Assembly: GCA_002307135.1 (NCBI GenBank)
Contig: DBTQ01000034.1
Coordinates: 62,001 to 126,000 of the forward strand
Direction of reading: 5' to 3'
DNA from: Bacteroidetes bacterium UBA1312
GTDB lineage: Bacteria > Bacteroidota > Bacteroidia > Chitinophagales > Chitinophagaceae
DNA length: 64,000 nucleotides
A program made the position numbers and the translations under genes. Shown piece after piece: positions 1 to 9,755 of this stretch (positions are counted from its first letter, which is position 1; every line of letters starts with the position of its first letter). Under the pieces are notes generated by a model. The model was not told where the DNA came from and ran no database searches. It saw only the letters and a program-made list of their open reading frames with translations.

Positions 1-1
1 A

Positions 2-283
2 AATTCGTTACAATTTTTACGAAGCATCAGTGAATATTTCCCGGACGACACCAAAGTTACTCGTCCCAAAGGAGGACTACATTTATGGATAGAATTGAAT
101 AAAAAAGTAAATACCGTTGAGCTATACAACAAAGCCATCCAACAAAATATTGGTATTGCTCCAGGCAGAATGTACAGTTTACAAAATCAGTATAACAATT
201 GCTTCAAAATCAACTCAGGGTTGATTTGGGACAACAAAATAGAACATGCACTGAAGGAATTAGGAAGATTAGCCACCCCTTAA
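2..283 (+). CDS. MocR/PdxR-type GntR regulator, C-terminal fragment (5' end outside window)
   Basis: The reading frame is open from the first bases of the window and ends at TAA 281-283. It encodes about 93 residues with the end of a class I aminotransferase-like fold: a GGLHLWIEL stretch and, later, a PGRMYSLQNQYNNCFKIN-like segment. This is the typical C-terminus of MocR-type GntR regulators, which join a winged helix to a PLP-binding aminotransferase domain. A stand-alone aminotransferase is possible because the DNA-binding part is not in the window. The ATG at 95 lies inside the conserved domain and is not the start. The gene overlaps the convergent symporter gene by 4 bp. Confidence 0.75.
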   Translation, partial: NSLQFLRSISEYFPDDTKVTRPKGGLHLWIELNKKVNTVELYNKAIQQNIGIAPGRMYSLQNQYNNCFKINSGLIWDNKIEHALKELGRLATP

Positions 284-1980
284 AATGTTTTTCTCAGTTT
301 CCGATTCAGCCAACACTGTATGCTCCATGCAATGATCATGAGAAGTAAACAGCCTAATACATTGAGCCATAAAAACGCCATCCAATTTTGCATCCATACA
401 AATACTACAAATAATTCTGTGACAATTGCAGCCACAAAAACAGCAGTCCCACTTACATTTTTGAGATAAAAGGCCACTAAAAAAATACCAAGGATAGTGC
501 CGTAAAAAAGTGAACCTAAAACATTGACCGCTTCTATAAGATTACCCAGCTTACCGGCATAGAGCGCAACAATAATGCAAAAGACACCCCATATAACTGT
601 CACCCAACGAGATGCAGAAAGATATTGCTGCTCGCTTCCATTGGTATTGATAAAGCGCTTATACACATCGACAATTGAAGCCGACGCCAATGAGTTAAGT
701 CCACTTGCAGTAGAGCCCATAGCAGCCAAAAAAATGATCGCGATCAATAAACCCACCAAGCCAACGGGTAAGTAGGCCATCACAAAGCTCAGAAATACAT
801 AATTAGTGTCATTGGTATCCGCATTAGGGTTGTTCTTATGTAATACTTCAATTGCTTGGCTGCGTATATCATTACTGATTTTGTTGGTTTTTTTCAACGC
901 AATGCCTGCAACGTTTATAGCCGACTTATCATCTGCATGTAAAGCCGTTACCAAATCATTTACTTGCAATCTTTTTTGCTCTTGTACCGTATTATATGCT
1001 TGCTCTATTTGATGATATCGATTTTTATAAATACTATTTTCCACTTTGCTGACTTCTACTTTATTGAAAAAAAGCGGTGGTGCGTGATATTGATAAAAAG
1101 CGAACACTAATGTACCGATAGAGAGTATTAGAAATTGCATGGGTATTTTCACCAAGCCATTCATAATTAATCCTAGCCTGCTTTGTGTGATAGATTTACC
1201 TGTGAGGTATCGACCCACCTGCGATTGGTCTGTACCAAAATAAGAAAGTTGCAAAAAGAATCCTCCTATGATACCAGACCAAAGGTTATACTTATTATTC
1301 CAATCAAACTTCGTATCAACCGCATTCAGCTTATCCATTTTCCCGGCAATATGAAGCGCATCAAATAATCCAACATCTTTAGGCAATAAATGAACTACCA
1401 TGTATGCAGCTAAAAACAAACCGGCAAAAATAATCGCCATCTGCAGCATTTGCGTATAAGACACTGCCTTAGTACCTCCATAAACAGTGTATAGTATAAC
1501 TACACTGCCCATGAATAAAGTTGTATAATTAATGTCTGTATTGAGAATAGTAGAAAGAATAATTGAAGGTGCGTAAATGGTTACTCCTGTTGATATGCCT
1601 CGTTGCAATAAAAACAAAAATGCAGTAAGCGTTCTGGTTTTCACATCAAATCTTTGCTCTAAATACTCGTATGCGGTATAAACATTAAGCCGATTAAAAA
1701 TTGGAATAAACGTGATACACAACACCACCATGGCAAGTGGTAAACCAAAATAAAATTGGATAAAGCGTAGGCCATCACCGTAGGCTTGACCCGGAGCAGA
1801 GAGAAAAGTGATCGCACTCGCTTGTGTTGCCATCACCGATAAGCCAACCTGATACCAAGGTAATTGACGATCAGCAAGCAAGTACCCCTCAATGTTTTTT
1901 GTACCACGACTCTTCCAAACACCATACAGTACAATAGACAGTAAGGTAATAGTCAAGACCAACCAATCTATAATACTCAT
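280..1980 (-). CDS. Sodium:solute symporter (SSS family)
   Basis: This 566-residue inner-membrane protein has about 13 hydrophobic helices. Its N-terminal GYLLADRQLPWYQVGLS and MATQASAITFLSAPG segments are typical of the SSS (SGLT-like) family, which couples solute uptake to sodium. A hydrophilic insert of about 90 residues (roughly 305-395) separates two membrane helices. The substrate cannot be read from sequence. The ATG at 1980 overlaps the TGA of the upstream 41-aa gene (ATGA), so it is probably translationally coupled to that gene and to the PIG-L deacetylase. Uptake of a sugar or amide product released by the deacetylase is a reasonable guess only. Confidence 0.9.
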   Translation of the reverse strand: MSIIDWLVLTITLLSIVLYGVWKSRGTKNIEGYLLADRQLPWYQVGLSVMATQASAITFLSAPGQAYGDGLRFIQFYFGLPLAMVVLCITFIPIFNRLNVYTAYEYLEQRFDVKTRTLTAFLFLLQRGISTGVTIYAPSIILSTILNTDINYTTLFMGSVVILYTVYGGTKAVSYTQMLQMAIIFAGLFLAAYMVVHLLPKDVGLFDALHIAGKMDKLNAVDTKFDWNNKYNLWSGIIGGFFLQLSYFGTDQSQVGRYLTGKSITQSRLGLIMNGLVKIPMQFLILSIGTLVFAFYQYHAPPLFFNKVEVSKVENSIYKNRYHQIEQAYNTVQEQKRLQVNDLVTALHADDKSAINVAGIALKKTNKISNDIRSQAIEVLHKNNPNADTNDTNYVFLSFVMAYLPVGLVGLLIAIIFLAAMGSTASGLNSLASASIVDVYKRFINTNGSEQQYLSASRWVTVIWGVFCIIVALYAGKLGNLIEAVNVLGSLFYGTILGIFLVAFYLKNVSGTAVFVAAIVTELFVVFVWMQNWMAFLWLNVLGCLLLMIIAWSIQCWLNRKLRKTF

Positions 1981-2102
1981 GCAAAGTATTTAGCAAAGCA
2001 ATAAAAGAAAATAATAAGCAATACCAACACTACAATAACCAGCGCATAAACGTTATTCCACGTTTTAAGTAATGGAGGTTTATCTGTTTGTTCTTTATTC
2101 AT
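1977..2102 (-). CDS. 41-aa single-span membrane protein between deacetylase and symporter genes
   Basis: This short reading frame begins with ATG at 2102 and ends with TGA at 1977-1979. It has a polar N-terminus (MNKEQTDKPPLLKTWNNVYA) followed by one hydrophobic helix of about 18 residues rich in Val, Leu, Ile and Phe. It overlaps the end of the PIG-L gene by 8 bp and the start of the symporter gene by 3 bp. These overlaps on both sides, the clean membrane-anchor pattern and the fixed orientation support a real gene. It may be a small accessory subunit of the symporter. No known family is recognised. Confidence 0.8.
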   Translation of the reverse strand: MNKEQTDKPPLLKTWNNVYALVIVVLVLLIIFFYCFAKYFA

Positions 2103-4590
2103 TTTTGGGAATGCTTAATAGGTTTACAAACAAGCGATACGCTCCCGGCACTGCAGCAGGCAACTCTCTAAAAAACACAAGACCGGTATAAACGAAATTC
2201 CCTTTGCCATATTTAGCCACAATCAGACTTCCTTCATGCATTTTTTCTTTCGGGTCATTCATAGAAAATATGGTCTGGTAATTTTTATCCACTTCGGTAG
2301 CGAAATAGATACCTCGCTCTTGTATCCATCCATCAAAATCTGCATTAGTAATTTTGTTGGGAAAATTCAAAATCGGATGCTCGGGTTTTAGAATACGTAT
2401 CTCTGCATTTTCATTAGTTACCCGATCGCGAGATATAGTAAACGGATACGGTCCTATCTTCGCTTTTATCGGTCCTATTTGATTGTTGGTATTATATTGA
2501 ACAATTAAATTTCCTCCATTTTCAACAAATTTCATCAGCTTATTGTAATGAACTTGCAATTTATTACTCGTATTGTAAGCACGTACACCTGTAACAATCG
2601 CATCGAATTGTGATAGGTCTTCGCTAGCCAATAAATCGTCCGACAAAACAGTAACATTATAACCAACTTGTTGCAAACATCCAGATAACTCATCACCTGC
2701 ACCAGGTATATATCCGATATTATTGCCCGCTTTTTTCAAATCAACTTTTACTAATTGAGCAGTAGCCTCGCTCATGGTAAATTGTGATGGTATATGATCA
2801 TAATCAATACGGCGAATACTTCTATCATATTGCTTACCACCTATAAGCAAAGACGCGCTTACCATTCCTCTATCTTTATTATCTATTGGCTTTGCAATAG
2901 CCTCCAATATTACTTCATCTCCTTTAGCAGAAAGTTTAAAATCAGGATTTGTAATACTTATGTCCCAACCCTCCGTTGCCTTTATTTGTAATGTACCATT
3001 AACATTCGCGGCATTTGCTCTTATTGAAAAACGAAGTTTCTTAGGCTTATTCGATCTAAAGAGATAGGCTGGATCTAACACATTAACTGTAGCTGGTGGC
3101 AATATTTCCAGCGGACGATACACTTCTCCTTTTACCGGATCAGTAGATTTATAAACGACACCACGTTCAATACTTAATGGCAATCCTTCTATAGTAACAT
3201 TAAACTTCACTTTAGCAGCAGGATCATTCTCTGCCTTGCCAATCAACTGCTGATCCTTGATTACAAAGCTACCTTTGAGATGCGGCTCGACTAACCAATA
3301 TGGATTAGAGAAAGAATTACTTGCTCTAATTTGTTCCACTCTTTTAAATGAATAAAGTTCGTTTTGCTTCAACGAAAAAGAGGCGTTGGTATCTGTATTC
3401 AAATAGTGAACTGATTGTAACACAACATTACTTTTGTTCCTTGCTATAAACTGTACTGTAATATTCATGTCTTTACCTGGGATAGCCACATAATCAGCCG
3501 CAGTAGCTTCCATCCACAATCCCGCACATGCGATGAGCAGATCCTGAGTTTCTTTCAATTTCTGAGTTTTCCAATATTTTACTTGCGCATCCTTTTCATC
3601 TAACTGTTGCAATTGTTTGTAAATATTAGTCAACCCCTTTATTGAGGCCTCCGGCATCTGCGGGTTATATTTTGTAATACAATCATCCAATAACTTTTTT
3701 ATTTTTATGGTAGCCGAAAATCTAGTCCAGGTTTGATTAACGCTATCAAACAAATCTTTAGTTGCTGTATCTCCTTTCAAAAATTTAAAATACTCTAAAG
3801 CTTCGCCCCGAGATTTAGCCGAACCAAACCCTTGGCTTTTATGCATCGAGCGACTGTCTGCTGCAATTTCACCATAAGATTTACCAAGTAAAGGATTATA
3901 TACCCCAACATCAACTTTAAGCTGATTAGGTGCCGTAGTATTTAAACCACCAAAGTTGAATGTATTCCAGAAAATACGTTTAGCCTGCCATACTTGTGTT
4001 TCTTTCAATTGCTCCGGAAACCGCTTGGGATCAGCTGCTGCATTGAATGCTTCAAGAGCCAATATTGCTGAGGCTGTATGGTGTCCATGCCCACCTTCAC
4101 CAGTTGTGGGGAATCTACAAATAATCACATCCGGTTTGAATTTACGAATTACCCATACAACATCTGATAGCACCATTTCTTTATCCCAAATAGAAAATGT
4201 TTCTTCCGGGTTTTTAGAGAAGCCGAAATCAAATGCCCGACTAAAAAATTGCTCTGCTCCATCAGTGCGCCGCGCAGCCAATAGCTCTTGTGTGCGAATA
4301 AGCCCAAGCAGCTCACCTTGTTCTTTTCCAATTAAATTCTGTCCACCATCACCACGAGTAAGTGATAGGTAACCTGTGCGTAATTTTCGTTCATTAGCTA
4401 ACCATCCCAACAAACGCGTATTCTCATCATCCGGGTGCGCCGCAATATAAAGCACTGAACCTACTGTATTAAGCTTCTTCAGTTTTTGCAAAATATCGGC
4501 GGAATTATTTATAGTAACATTCTGTGCAATTGATGTATGCGCCATTAGTACAAAGCCTAAGAATAAACGCGCTATTTTTTTCGTAAACAT
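2095..4590 (-). CDS. Secreted PIG-L (LmbE) family deacetylase
   Basis: With the start at ATG 4590 the product is 831 residues and begins with a signal peptide (MFTKKIARLFLGFVLMAHTSIAQ region); the 30 residues further upstream in frame look untranslated. The LmbE/PIG-L zinc site AAHPDDENTR is near residue 35, and a GGHGHHTASA segment near residue 165 supplies further metal ligands. The family removes N-acetyl groups from sugar conjugates. The C-terminal half ends in a Rossmann-like region (FVENGGNLIVQYNTNNQ) resembling class I amidotransferase-like folds. This large two-part form is common in Bacteroidota. It is the first gene of an operon with the 41-aa protein and the symporter. The natural substrate is unknown. 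Confidence 0.88.
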   Translation of the reverse strand: MFTKKIARLFLGFVLMAHTSIAQNVTINNSADILQKLKKLNTVGSVLYIAAHPDDENTRLLGWLANERKLRTGYLSLTRGDGGQNLIGKEQGELLGLIRTQELLAARRTDGAEQFFSRAFDFGFSKNPEETFSIWDKEMVLSDVVWVIRKFKPDVIICRFPTTGEGGHGHHTASAILALEAFNAAADPKRFPEQLKETQVWQAKRIFWNTFNFGGLNTTAPNQLKVDVGVYNPLLGKSYGEIAADSRSMHKSQGFGSAKSRGEALEYFKFLKGDTATKDLFDSVNQTWTRFSATIKIKKLLDDCITKYNPQMPEASIKGLTNIYKQLQQLDEKDAQVKYWKTQKLKETQDLLIACAGLWMEATAADYVAIPGKDMNITVQFIARNKSNVVLQSVHYLNTDTNASFSLKQNELYSFKRVEQIRASNSFSNPYWLVEPHLKGSFVIKDQQLIGKAENDPAAKVKFNVTIEGLPLSIERGVVYKSTDPVKGEVYRPLEILPPATVNVLDPAYLFRSNKPKKLRFSIRANAANVNGTLQIKATEGWDISITNPDFKLSAKGDEVILEAIAKPIDNKDRGMVSASLLIGGKQYDRSIRRIDYDHIPSQFTMSEATAQLVKVDLKKAGNNIGYIPGAGDELSGCLQQVGYNVTVLSDDLLASEDLSQFDAIVTGVRAYNTSNKLQVHYNKLMKFVENGGNLIVQYNTNNQIGPIKAKIGPYPFTISRDRVTNENAEIRILKPEHPILNFPNKITNADFDGWIQERGIYFATEVDKNYQTIFSMNDPKEKMHEGSLIVAKYGKGNFVYTGLVFFRELPAAVPGAYRLFVNLLSIPKNE

Positions 4591-4681
4591 GCTCAAAAAT
4601 AAGCAAAAACTAAAGGTAAATTTGGCAGTATGGTAAAAGTCGAAGTATAAAAATTGATACCATTTGTTTATAAAGAGCAAC

Positions 4682-4709
4682 GCCCCAACAAGTCGTTAAC
4701 TGTTGGGGC
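4682..4709 (-). terminator. Hairpin downstream of mqo
   Basis: A perfect 9-bp stem (GCCCCAACA / TGTTGGGGC) with a 10-nt loop lies 25 bp after the mqo stop codon and ahead of the PIG-L start. The T-run on the minus strand is weak, so termination may be partial. Confidence 0.6.
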
Positions 4710-4733
4710 ATGTAAGCTTAATTAAATAGTATA

Positions 4734-6245
4734 TTAATATCTCAAGGGTAAGTTCAACACCTCACTATTACTGGCACTTATTTGGTTATACAACACCTCA
4801 TTTTCAGAAAGGGTTTGTTTATAAAAAGGGAATATTGCCCTCAGTTTACGTTGCCATTCATCTGTATTAATTTTGTCTTTAAAACAACGTTCAAGTAACG
4901 TAAGCATTATGGACACCGCTGTAGAGGCACCCGGAGAAGCACCAAGCAATGCCGCAATACTACCATCTTCCGCAGCTACTATCTCCGTACCAAACTCTAA
5001 AACACCACCTTCTTCTTCATCTTTTTTAATCACCTGTACCCGTTGTCCGGCAATGGCAAGTTCCCAATCATCAAATGCTGCGGTGGGCATAAATTCACGT
5101 AAAGCATTCAACTTGTCTTCCGGCGACTGCCTGACCTGTTCGATCAAATATTTAGTAAGGGGAATATTGTGAATACCCGCTTGTATCATGGGTATAATAT
5201 TATCTAACTGAATAGAGCCCGGCAAATCCATCAAAGAACCATTTTTAAGAAACCGAGTAGAAAAGCCGGCAAAAGGGCCAAACAACAATACTGCCTTACC
5301 ATCTATTATACGCGTATCTAAATGCGGAACAGACATAGGGGGCGTACCTACACCGGCTTTACCATACACTTTGGCATGATGTTGCTTTATGATTTCCGGA
5401 TTTTTACACACCAGCCACTGCCCACTGACAGGGAAACCACCAAAACCTTTTGCTTCAGGAATATCGGCCTTTTCCAATAATGGCAAAGCGCCACCACCGG
5501 CACCAATAAAAACAAACGGAGCGTATATTTTATATTTCTTCTTCGATTCCAAATTCTTTACTGAAACACACCACTTATTCACGTCCTCATCTTTATCCAG
5601 ATGGCGCACTTCATTGTTCAATCGCAGCGTTACATCTTCGTAACTCGACAATTGAGCAAACAAATCTCTTGTAAGTTCACCAAAATTAACATCAGTACCG
5701 GTATGCATTCTCGTCACCGCTATTTTTTCATCTGAAGTACGGCCCTTCATCGTCAAAGGAATCCATTCAGCTATCTGTGCGTTGTCTTCGGAATACTCCA
5801 TGCCTTTAAATACAAAATGTTGTTGCATGGCATCATAACGTTTCTTAAGATACATTACATTTTCTTCACCATGTACAAAACTCATGTGTGGAGTGGCATT
5901 GATGAATTTTTGAGGATCTGGCAACATCCTTTTTTTTACTAAATAAGCCCAAAACTGACGCGACAATTCAAATTGTTCTAAAATACGAATTGCCTTAGAA
6001 CAATCTATTGATCCATCTGTCCTTTCAGGCGTATAATTGAGCTCACATAATGCGGAGTGGCCTGTCCCTGCATTGTTCCATGCATCTGAGCTTTCTGCCG
6101 CTACGGTATCCAAACGCTCCAGTATTTCAATCTTCAAATCTGGTTGCAATTCCTTTAAAAGCATACCCAATGTAGCACTCATGATGCCTGCACCTATTAG
6201 TACTATATCTGCTTGTATTTCTTCTTCCGGGAATAAAAAACTCAT
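4734..6245 (-). CDS. mqo: Malate:quinone oxidoreductase
   Basis: FAD-dependent, membrane-associated enzyme that oxidises malate to oxaloacetate and passes electrons to quinone, serving the TCA cycle and respiration. The N-terminal dinucleotide fold is DIVLIGAGIMSATLG, and the ESSDAWNNAGTGHSALCELNYTP segment is typical of Mqo. The length of 503 residues fits the family (about 490-550). The frame can be extended upstream only with a TTG at 6263; ATG 6245 (MSFLFPEEE) is the better start. It is a single gene, with the next gene upstream more than 100 bp away. Confidence 0.95.
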   Translation of the reverse strand: MSFLFPEEEIQADIVLIGAGIMSATLGMLLKELQPDLKIEILERLDTVAAESSDAWNNAGTGHSALCELNYTPERTDGSIDCSKAIRILEQFELSRQFWAYLVKKRMLPDPQKFINATPHMSFVHGEENVMYLKKRYDAMQQHFVFKGMEYSEDNAQIAEWIPLTMKGRTSDEKIAVTRMHTGTDVNFGELTRDLFAQLSSYEDVTLRLNNEVRHLDKDEDVNKWCVSVKNLESKKKYKIYAPFVFIGAGGGALPLLEKADIPEAKGFGGFPVSGQWLVCKNPEIIKQHHAKVYGKAGVGTPPMSVPHLDTRIIDGKAVLLFGPFAGFSTRFLKNGSLMDLPGSIQLDNIIPMIQAGIHNIPLTKYLIEQVRQSPEDKLNALREFMPTAAFDDWELAIAGQRVQVIKKDEEEGGVLEFGTEIVAAEDGSIAALLGASPGASTAVSIMLTLLERCFKDKINTDEWQRKLRAIFPFYKQTLSENEVLYNQISASNSEVLNLPLRY

Positions 6246-6353
6246 GATAAAATTTTTTTTCAAAAATAATGGAATGTAGTTAAAGTCCTGAGCTACTACT
6301 ATCGTTCTATATTATATTGTTGTTATCACAATTTTAAACAACACCCGTTCGCC

Positions 6354-6941
6354 TTAATAACAAGCATCAATACTACTCAGCATTTTCGCTACTTTGCTAT
6401 TCCACTCCAATTGTGCTGACTGATCAATGCCATAGTCCGTCGCGTTGTCGTAGTCATCTTGCATTTCCGCCGCTTTTTGCTGATATTCTTTATAGATCTC
6501 TGCAATTTCATTTACATAATTTTCTGTAAATTGATATTGAAGTAACGCATTACGAAGCAAACAACTATTAATAGCTGTTATATCCAAATGATGCTGCTCA
6601 TGTTCCAATGTTTTTTCATTTCTAGCCGAAAGCATACACCATGATTTAGATCGGTCAAACAAAGCAACGATCTGTATGACCACTTTCGTTTCTCCATTTT
6701 GTATATGAGATGTATAACCAAGATTAATACCGCTGTAAGTCATAGCCACAGCATCGGTACCACGCTCGGGAGCTCCCTGAAAATCTGTCAATTTCAACTT
6801 TAATCCATGCTTATATAAAATTTCATTTGCTTTTTTTGAAGCGAGCGCTTGCGCTATCGACACACTAACTTTTAGGGATTCATTTTGTGCAAAAGCAGCA
6901 TTGGCCAATAAAACAGACAACGTAATAAATATCCATTTCAT
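6354..6941 (-). CDS. Secreted DUF922-like putative zinc protease
   Basis: The 195-residue product has a signal peptide (MKWIFITLSVLLANAAFAQ) and a LEHEQHHLDI motif near residue 116, which matches the HEQ-x-H-x-D pattern of DUF922 proteins, a family predicted to be secreted zinc-dependent proteases. The alternative ATG at 6947 adds only two residues. It starts about 12 bp after the stop of the flavin oxidoreductase gene and is probably co-transcribed with it. Activity and substrate are unproven. Confidence 0.65.
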   Translation of the reverse strand: MKWIFITLSVLLANAAFAQNESLKVSVSIAQALASKKANEILYKHGLKLKLTDFQGAPERGTDAVAMTYSGINLGYTSHIQNGETKVVIQIVALFDRSKSWCMLSARNEKTLEHEQHHLDITAINSCLLRNALLQYQFTENYVNEIAEIYKEYQQKAAEMQDDYDNATDYGIDQSAQLEWNSKVAKMLSSIDACY

Positions 6942-6952
6942 GATCATTATTT

Positions 6953-8017
6953 TTAAAATTTAGCTCTATCATATTGCTTTGGCCATATTATTTCATCGCC
7001 TAATTCTTTTGCCGCATGTAAAGGAAAATAGGGATCTCGGAGCAATTGGCGGGCTAAAAATATTAGGTCTGCTTGTCCTTTCTGTAAAATATCTTCCGCT
7101 TGTTGTGCTTCTGTAATTAAACCAACCGCACCTGTAGCCATTGCTGTACTTTGTCTTATCTGTGCTGCAAAAGGAACCTGATAACCTGGCGCAACGGGTA
7201 TTTTAACATGAGCCACATTAGCGGCAGTAGAAGTATCGACCAAATCAACACCACGTTCTTTCAATATTCTGGAAAGATTTACAGAATCTTCAATTGTCCA
7301 AGCACCGTCAGTCCAATCAGTAGCAGAAATACGTACGAAAAGTGGTAAATCAGACGGCCATACCGTTTGTACTTCAGCTATTAACTCTAATAAAAAACGG
7401 ATTCGATTTTCAAAGCTACCACCATACTCATCAGTCCTTTTATTGCTCCAAGGAGAATAAAACTCATGAATCAAATAACCATGTGCTCCATGAAGCTCTA
7501 AGACTTTATAACCTGCTAACAGCGCACGAATTGTTGCTGCTTTAAAATCAGCAATTACTTGTTTTATTTCTTCCTTACTCAATTCTTTGGGTGCAAAATC
7601 GCTCTCATAATATGGAACAGCGGATGGAGCAACTGTCTGCCAACTGTCCGGCCCTTCTTTTATTTGCTTACCACCTTTCCACGAAACTTCAGCACTTGCC
7701 TTACGACCAGCATGTGCCAGCTGAATACCTGCAACAGCCCCTTGTCCATGTATAAAATCAGTGATTTCTTTAAGCTTTGCAATATGTTCATCCTTCCAAA
7801 TACCCAAATCAGCATAACTAATTCTACCTTCGGGCGAAACTGCGGTTGCCTCCTGAATAACTAACCCGGCACCACCAACTGCTCGAGTGCCCAAATGCAC
7901 CAAGTGCCAATTGTTGGCAAAACCATCTACAGCAGAATATTGACACATCGGAGATACTACTATTCTATTGCGTAATGTGATGCTTTTAATAGTAAAAGGA
8001 GAAAATAATTGAGACAT
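6953..8017 (-). CDS. namA: NADPH dehydrogenase, old yellow enzyme family (NamA/YqjM class)
   Basis: The 354-residue TIM-barrel flavoprotein reduces activated C=C bonds with NAD(P)H and bound FMN. The N-terminus ITLRNRIVVSPMCQYSA has the Cys typical of the YqjM (thermophilic-like) class. The active-site pair HGAHGYLIHEF and the FMN-binding VRISATDW segment are present, and the C-terminus (ARQLLRDPYFPLHAAKELG) matches NamA. A TACTTTTG element on the minus strand (8046-8053) lies about 30 bp upstream and could be its -7 promoter box. The natural substrate is unknown. Confidence 0.9.
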   Translation of the reverse strand: MSQLFSPFTIKSITLRNRIVVSPMCQYSAVDGFANNWHLVHLGTRAVGGAGLVIQEATAVSPEGRISYADLGIWKDEHIAKLKEITDFIHGQGAVAGIQLAHAGRKASAEVSWKGGKQIKEGPDSWQTVAPSAVPYYESDFAPKELSKEEIKQVIADFKAATIRALLAGYKVLELHGAHGYLIHEFYSPWSNKRTDEYGGSFENRIRFLLELIAEVQTVWPSDLPLFVRISATDWTDGAWTIEDSVNLSRILKERGVDLVDTSTAANVAHVKIPVAPGYQVPFAAQIRQSTAMATGAVGLITEAQQAEDILQKGQADLIFLARQLLRDPYFPLHAAKELGDEIIWPKQYDRAKF

Positions 8018-8145
8018 TTTGGTCGGCTAATTTTGAAAAACAAATCAAAAGTAGAACCATTTTGGCAGCTGTTATCAATAAAGCTTAGTTAATGTCTGAT
8101 AGGAATACAATCTTATGCGATTGTTTTATTAACCCAATTATTAAT

Positions 8146-9246
8146 CTATTGTTGAGCAATCTTAATGATTTCCGCCGCCGCAGTGGCTGATGCCGGTTTA
8201 TCCCCCAGTTTACTCCAAAGTTGTGCATAGTCATTGCGTAAAGACTGGAGCGAAGGGCTCTCTTGCAATATTTTTTTTAGCTCAAGAATCAGATTGGATT
8301 TATTCAAATCGTTTTGAATAAGTTCTTTAACAACCATCTTGTCCATGATCAGATTGACTAAAGAGATATATTTCACTTTTACGAGCTTCGTAGCCAACCA
8401 AAATGAAAATGCATTTCCTTTATAACACACCACTTGCGGTAATCCAAACAATGCAGTTTCCAGTGTTGCAGTACCACTCGTAATAAGCCCTGCTTTTGCC
8501 TGTTTCAATAGATTGTACGTTTGTGATTTGGCAAGTAAGACTTTTTTATCACCAATAATATTTTCAAACAATTCGTTGGGCAATGATGGTGCTTGGGCAA
8601 CAATAAATTGATATTCCGGAAAATCATCAACTACTTCAAGCATCAATGGCAATTTCACTTGTATTTCTTGTTTCCGGCTACCAGGCAATAGGGCTATAAT
8701 TGGCCTATCGGATAAAGAATCAATGGGCACTTCGTTTTTTTCTTGTTGCACCACTTCTACCAGCGGATGCCCAGTATAAATAACAGGATAATTCCATTTT
8801 TTATAAAAATCCACCTCAAACGGTAATATTACCAGCATTTTATCGACACATTCCTTAATCGTTTTTACTCTGTTCTCCTTCCAAGCCCATACCTGCGGAG
8901 ATATATAATAAACAGTTTTTATGCCCTGCAGTTTCGCCCATTTGGCAATACGCAAATTAAAACCGGGATAGTCTATAAGTACGAGTACATCGGGTTTGTA
9001 AGCCTTAATATCTGATTTACAAAAAGAAATATTTTTAAAAATCGTTCCTAAGTGTTTAATCACTTCCACAAAACCCATAAACGCAAGATCACGATAATGT
9101 TTTACTAAAACAGCTCCAGCCTCCTGCATTTTATCGCCCCCCCAACAACGAATATCCGCCTGAATATCTTGTTCCTTCAGCTTTTTGACGAGATTACTGC
9201 CGTGTAAATCGCCACTAGCTTCACCTGCTATGATGTAGTATTTCAT
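8146..9246 (-). CDS. lpxB: Lipid-A-disaccharide synthase
   Basis: The glycosyltransferase joins UDP-2,3-diacylglucosamine and lipid X into the lipid A disaccharide at the inner membrane. The family signature YYIIAGEASGDLHGSNLV opens the protein, and the C-terminal KAGLITSGTATLETALFGLPQVVCY sugar-nucleotide region is intact. Its length of 366 residues is normal. The small membrane-protein gene upstream (9304-9594) is 57 bp away and likely in the same transcript. The presence of lpxB shows a Gram-negative outer membrane. Confidence 0.96.
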   Translation of the reverse strand: MKYYIIAGEASGDLHGSNLVKKLKEQDIQADIRCWGGDKMQEAGAVLVKHYRDLAFMGFVEVIKHLGTIFKNISFCKSDIKAYKPDVLVLIDYPGFNLRIAKWAKLQGIKTVYYISPQVWAWKENRVKTIKECVDKMLVILPFEVDFYKKWNYPVIYTGHPLVEVVQQEKNEVPIDSLSDRPIIALLPGSRKQEIQVKLPLMLEVVDDFPEYQFIVAQAPSLPNELFENIIGDKKVLLAKSQTYNLLKQAKAGLITSGTATLETALFGLPQVVCYKGNAFSFWLATKLVKVKYISLVNLIMDKMVVKELIQNDLNKSNLILELKKILQESPSLQSLRNDYAQLWSKLGDKPASATAAAEIIKIAQQ

Positions 9247-9303
9247 TTAGATTTGAAATTTGAGGAACAACCAAAATTAAATCGCTTGCAGTTATATTGT
9301 TTT

Positions 9304-9594
9304 CTACCAAACAAATTTCAATAAGACTATAAAAACACCATACAAAATAGTAGCAGAAAATATACCCCTAGCCGTATAATCGTACCTTTTACTAGTACAA
9401 TAAATAAATGGAACGAGGTTAGCCAAAATACTTAGGGAAAGAACTTTTGCCAGCATTTGATGATTTATCCAAACATTCTCAAAAAAACCGGCAAGAGAAT
9501 TCCCCTGACGGAAAATAAGGAACACCACTCCAAAGCCTACTAAAGGCATCAATACACCAATAATAAAACCAAGTATAGGAATGTTACGCTTCAT
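9304..9594 (-). CDS. 96-aa integral membrane protein, unknown function
   Basis: The short protein has three likely membrane helices (about residues 6-27, 47-65 and 75-95) and a basic N-terminus (MKRNIP). It resembles small membrane proteins that often sit beside lpxB in Bacteroidota, but no function is known to me. It starts with ATG at 9594 and precedes lpxB by 57 bp, so it is probably co-transcribed. Confidence 0.7.
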   Translation of the reverse strand: MKRNIPILGFIIGVLMPLVGFGVVFLIFRQGNSLAGFFENVWINHQMLAKVLSLSILANLVPFIYCTSKRYDYTARGIFSATILYGVFIVLLKFVW

Positions 9595-9723
9595 GATTTG
9601 TTATTTTATTTGGCCGCTAAGGTAGTAAAAGATCATTTGCTGTGTATTGTAAATATTAACAACAGGAAACGTGAATACTATGCAAAGATGATGCCCGTGC
9701 AAAAAATGTTTGGGAAATGAAGT

Positions 9724-9731
9724 TATCTTTG
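9724..9731 (+). promoter_or_regulatory. Bacteroidota -7 box for phosphosulfolactate synthase gene
   Basis: TATCTTTG matches the TAnnTTTG consensus exactly and lies 24 bp before the preferred ATG at 9756. A TTTG at 9709-9712 is too close to be a normal -33 element, so only the -7 box is supported. Confidence 0.6.
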
Positions 9732-9755
9732 CCACACATTTTTAAAGTTATCTTG

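Noticed and set aside
3956..4372. 138-aa plus-strand frame
   Set aside because: It lies wholly antisense to the conserved deacetylase domain and shows no domain or start context of its own.
9701..9731. Full -33/-7 promoter for the phosphosulfolactate synthase gene
   Set aside because: The only TTTG is 11 bp from the -7 box, too close for the normal 17-21 bp spacing, so only the -7 box was reported.
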